A stretch of DNA of 64,000 bases from Nymphaea colorata. Lineage: Eukaryota > Streptophyta > Magnoliopsida > Nymphaeales > Nymphaeaceae. Position 1 is the stretch's first letter; each line of letters starts with the position of its first letter. The DNA lies in contig NC_045138.2 in NCBI RefSeq assembly GCF_008831285.2, positions 3,202,143 through 3,266,142 of the forward strand, given 5' to 3'. The notes beneath the pieces were generated by a model. It saw only the letters and a program-made list of their open reading frames with translations. It had not been told where the DNA came from and did no database searches. Of this stretch, positions 60,601 to 64,000 are shown in pieces. A program made the translations under genes and the position numbers.

Positions 60601-63600
60601 TCCCAGGGAAATCGAGCAAAAAAATCGAGGCGCCGCTCGAGAGTTTTTCGTCAGATCTAACAGATCCCTGCGCGTGACGACTATCGGCGACGATCCGAAC
60701 CCTGCAAAGAATCGCCGAGATGGCGATCACAAATTCCCTCCACTGACCACTCTCTCTTCCTCTCTTTTATCGGTAGAAGCACCCTAGACCCTAGACGGAG
60801 ATGACAAGAGGAAGGAGATGGCGACTCCCTCGAAAAGACCGATTTCCGAGATCAAAGCCGACGTCTTCTCCGTTTATTTATTATCGCTCTCGCCTCTCCC
60901 CGGACAGCACCAGAGCAAACCAAGGATCAAGACTTCCGTCTCTGAAACGCCTAACTCTGGTTAAGCGACTGACCAGAGAACCCGTGGTCTAAAATGATTG
61001 TGCGCGTCGACAGCCAAACCCCTATTTATCAAGAGATTTCCGCCCTTTACCCCTTCAGATCGACGGTCGTAATCGTGACACGTATGACGCAAACGATTGA
61101 AGATTTCCTAAAAATTGGAAAGCAGATAAGGAATGAAGGTCGTAGACGCAAGCATCGCTACTCATTCGGGCCTCTCTTTTAATTAAATCACCATAATGCC
61201 ATCCCAAATTTGTGGGCCCCCAGCCTTCAGCCTCGCCCCTTGAAGGACCATGTGGCCGTGTTTCATGACCCACAGATCCTATACTGGATCTGAGATCTAC
61301 GGTTTACAAACAGTACATTTCAGATCTACGGTTCAAAACTCGTTTTACATTAAAAATCGTGGATCTAAAGCCTGATGCCGGGATCAAAGACCAGGTGAGA
61401 GATCTGGATCTTCTTCCATGTGCATAGATCTCATGTCACTTTCATCTAACATAACCTTTGTTTGGATATATCAAAACATTATCATATATATTAAACTAAT
61501 TTTGTGCAACTGCCCACAAGAGTCAGGTGGCGGGCTCCGCCAGTGCATGGTTTCTCGGGTATCTATGATCCAATGGTCCACTCGGATGTAAAGCGCTGTT
61601 AATTTAGATCCATCAGTCTCCACATATTGGTATTCAAACGAAATGTATACTATATGCAAATCAGACTTTAAAATTTAAAATTTGAATCCAGTTAGTTATA
61701 ATTGACTTTTAAATAGACTGGTTTAATTTGAAACCAACTTTTAACTGAATCCAAACTATATTATGACAGTGGCAGGACCAGACATATAGGCGGGTGGGCA
61801 TTTGCCCCCACCATCTCTATAAAATCTCTTTATTTGTACTGATACTCTTAAAAATATGTTCATTTATATATAACACTGCTTCTTAAGGTATTTATTTAAA
61901 ACAAAATCAGAATTCGAGTCACTGGATGTCATTTCCTAAATCTTGGATTCGGTCTGATTTCTTAATTTAGTTTTTTCTTTTTCTGCATCTGACACATTTA
62001 AAACATACGATTGAATGTCTAATTTAAATCTGATTCATTGCCAATTGTGACTTTATTGTTATGAAAATTCGAGTATATGCACACTGCAAGCGAGCTTGGT
62101 TGAGCCGGACTCAAACTTTGTCTCCCAATAGGGTGATTGTTGTTATAGAAGAGAAACTTAAGAGTTCATGAAGAAGCCTTTTGAAATTCTATTAGAACGA
62201 TAATGGTGCTCCTTTATGTTTCGGGTGATTAGGAGTGAATCCTATGGCCGAGGGGCCAAGTCAGAATTTTTTCATGAGGGGTCGAATTAAAGTTTTTAAA
62301 ATTTGACATGGGCCGAAATATTCATTTTTTAAAATCTGTATATATGACAAGTGATTTTTTTAAAAATTTACATGTAATTTTTTTTTAAGCGGGGCCAAGG
62401 CCTTTGCGGACCCTATCCTGGCTTCGCCCCTTCCATGGTTGCTTGATAGGCCCAAGTAACCCCTTTGTCCCTGTATTTCTAGAGTCCAAAGCTGTTTTGG
62501 GATCCGAGTAGTCATAAGTACATCATTCAACTTGATTGTCATGCGTGTCATTTGTAGTACATAAGAATAACACCCACGATAATAAAAATAAGAACGTGTT
62601 GACAACGCTCCATTTAAGCCGATCAGCTATGCTACGCCTCTTAGTGTTTACATTAGAAGTGTGGTTCTTTTATGCTATTCTTTCTTATTTATTACCTACT
62701 GCAATGTAGAACTTGGAATAGGCTAACGCTTGAAAGTTGGAACTAGATATTACTTAGATCTGTAGGAGTCGAAATGACATAACAATTAGATATGGGCATC
62801 AGGTGTTTCAAATGAAAGTTGAAACTCAAGAAAATTATAATGAAAGAAGGAACAACATGAACCAAGGGTGGAGATAGATAAGGTCTTTGTGAGGTGTCCA
62901 GCCCCCCTATAGAGCCCATTATCTAAAAGCATAATTCAATGGCTCGAATGGGTAGACCTGGGTCCAATTATATAGGTCATCTCCACGAGACCTGGGGTCC
63001 ATGCTTCACGGCCAATTGAAAATTTGTTTACCATATATTTAGTGTCCCATGAAAAAACTTCTCCTCCGCCCCTTGCATTAACATATATTGTTAGAGTTTA
63101 ACAAGATAATGATGAACATGAGTGTGCTTAAGTACATTAATTAAGCAAACACTAGAGATTTATCCAAGTGAGATATCCATTTTATCAGGTCATTAAGGTC
63201 AGTTAAGATCGGGCTTAACTAAAAATTGCATTTAGTTGTTGATTATTATTATCATCATTATGAAACAACAACAACAAACTAAACTAATGCATGAATCTTA
63301 TACTTTCGAACCTTCACTTAGAAGAGGGATTTAGCCACCGGAACTATTGCACATTATAAATTTTCACGCCAATGATTGAATCAGGATTCTAAGTACAAAT
63401 CCGGTTCATATCCTAAGCGAAGTCCTAAGGGATAATTAGGACTGTACAACTAGTCGAGCTAAGTTGATCTTGAACTCGCTTCACTTGGTTAAGCTTGACT
63501 CGAGCTCGACTCATTGTTTTCGGGTTCAACTTGAGCTTAATTGAAAATTCGAGTTTATAAACGAATTGAATTTGAATTACATCAACTCGACTCGACAGGC

Positions 63601-64000
63601 TCATTTAATCGAAGTTATCTTTTCCTTTGTTGTAATTTCTAAACTTCAAAACAAAGAAAAAGTCAAATAAAAAGTTGGTAAATGAATTTAAACAAGTTAG
63701 AGAGCTTGAGCTGACCCGATGCAGCTCGATTCGAACTCGAGCTCAGCTTGTGGACTGACCTAAGGCCGATGCACGGCGCGTTAGATTTGGTTCGGATCGG
63801 GCAAGATACAGATCTGACTAATTTGAAGGGTCCAGTTCTCAACTGCGTGGCCATTCTGTAGATTCACGTAAGCTGTAGGGGTGTTTTGGTCAGTACGAGA
63901 AGAGTGGCATCAAGCGTAGATTCCGGATGATCTACGGGTATATAGACATAGCCCCTCATGGGGAACAAACAATGAAACCTGTCGTCCTTCTTCCCTCCCG
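60601..64000. other. RRM-gene upstream region and repeat-rich spacer
   Basis: The first 200 bases should hold the 5' UTR and promoter, with a CT-rich run at 60748-60772. Beyond that I see no gene. Repeat fragments include a one-ended relative of the CAGTGGCGGAGCCA family near 61764, with an internal GGTGGGCATTTGCCCCCACC palindrome. Related GGGGCCAAG-like text lies at 62240-62430. A possible ~213-bp element at 62863-63075 has CAAGGGTGGAG / CAAGGGGCGGAG ends. CGAGCTCG-rich text resembling the 41294 hAT-like element lies at 63437-63764. Confidence 0.5.

Overview
This is nuclear DNA from a flowering plant. The evidence is intron-rich genes with GT-AG junctions, plant-type protein families (a CXE-type carboxylesterase and a probable BYPASS1/ROH1-like protein), AT-rich spacers, and dense DNA-transposon and LTR-retrotransposon debris. 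I cannot name the species or order. No organellar, bacterial or viral genome is present.

Five protein-coding genes are supported. (1) An intronless carboxylesterase on the minus strand, 842-1861. (2) eIF2D (ligatin-type translation factor) on the minus strand. Its eight coding exons between 17332 and 6509 join in phase to 617 codons, with one more 5' UTR exon ending at 18806. (3) CNOT11, a CCR4-NOT subunit, on the plus strand. Its twelve coding exons between 25838 and 39325 join in phase to 429 codons. (4) An intronless, GC-rich, probable BPS1/ROH1-like gene on the plus strand, 47737-48834. (5) A small single-RRM protein resembling RBM7 of the nuclear exosome targeting complex, on the minus strand. 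Its four coding exons between 60600 and 57930 encode 196 residues. Three of the five genes act in RNA metabolism or translation, but nothing suggests they are co-regulated. eIF2D and CNOT11 are head-to-head, about 7 kb apart, and that gap is almost entirely repeats.

The rest is transposon-derived or featureless AT-rich DNA. Several elements can be delimited to the base by target-site duplications (TSDs). There is a Tourist-like MITE with TAA (3373-3596) and a 3.5-kb PIF/Harbinger-like non-autonomous element with TAA (21626-25154). A Harbinger-like MITE with TTA lies inside a CNOT11 intron (36534-36734). A minus-strand solo LTR with AAAAG lies in the same intron (37250-37754). A 1.15-kb hAT-like element with an exact 8-bp TSD (41294-42446) carries a captured fragment of an NAD(P)-binding Rossmann-fold gene. 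Smaller hAT-like MITEs lie at 45611-45790, 51120-51289, 52718-53133 and 53859-55042. A decayed Ty3/gypsy gag-protease remnant sits in the longest eIF2D intron. Tandem arrays have units of about 268 bp (x5), 181 bp (x4), 30 bp (x4 exact plus partials), 205 bp (x2) and 89 bp (x2).

No wholly new system is evident. The strongest leads are the gene-capturing hAT-like element with its hairpin-forming 30-bp array, and a 96-bp stop-free in-frame intron with a GC donor in CNOT11. Next come the tandem 268-bp repeats, which carry tRNA-like promoter motifs.
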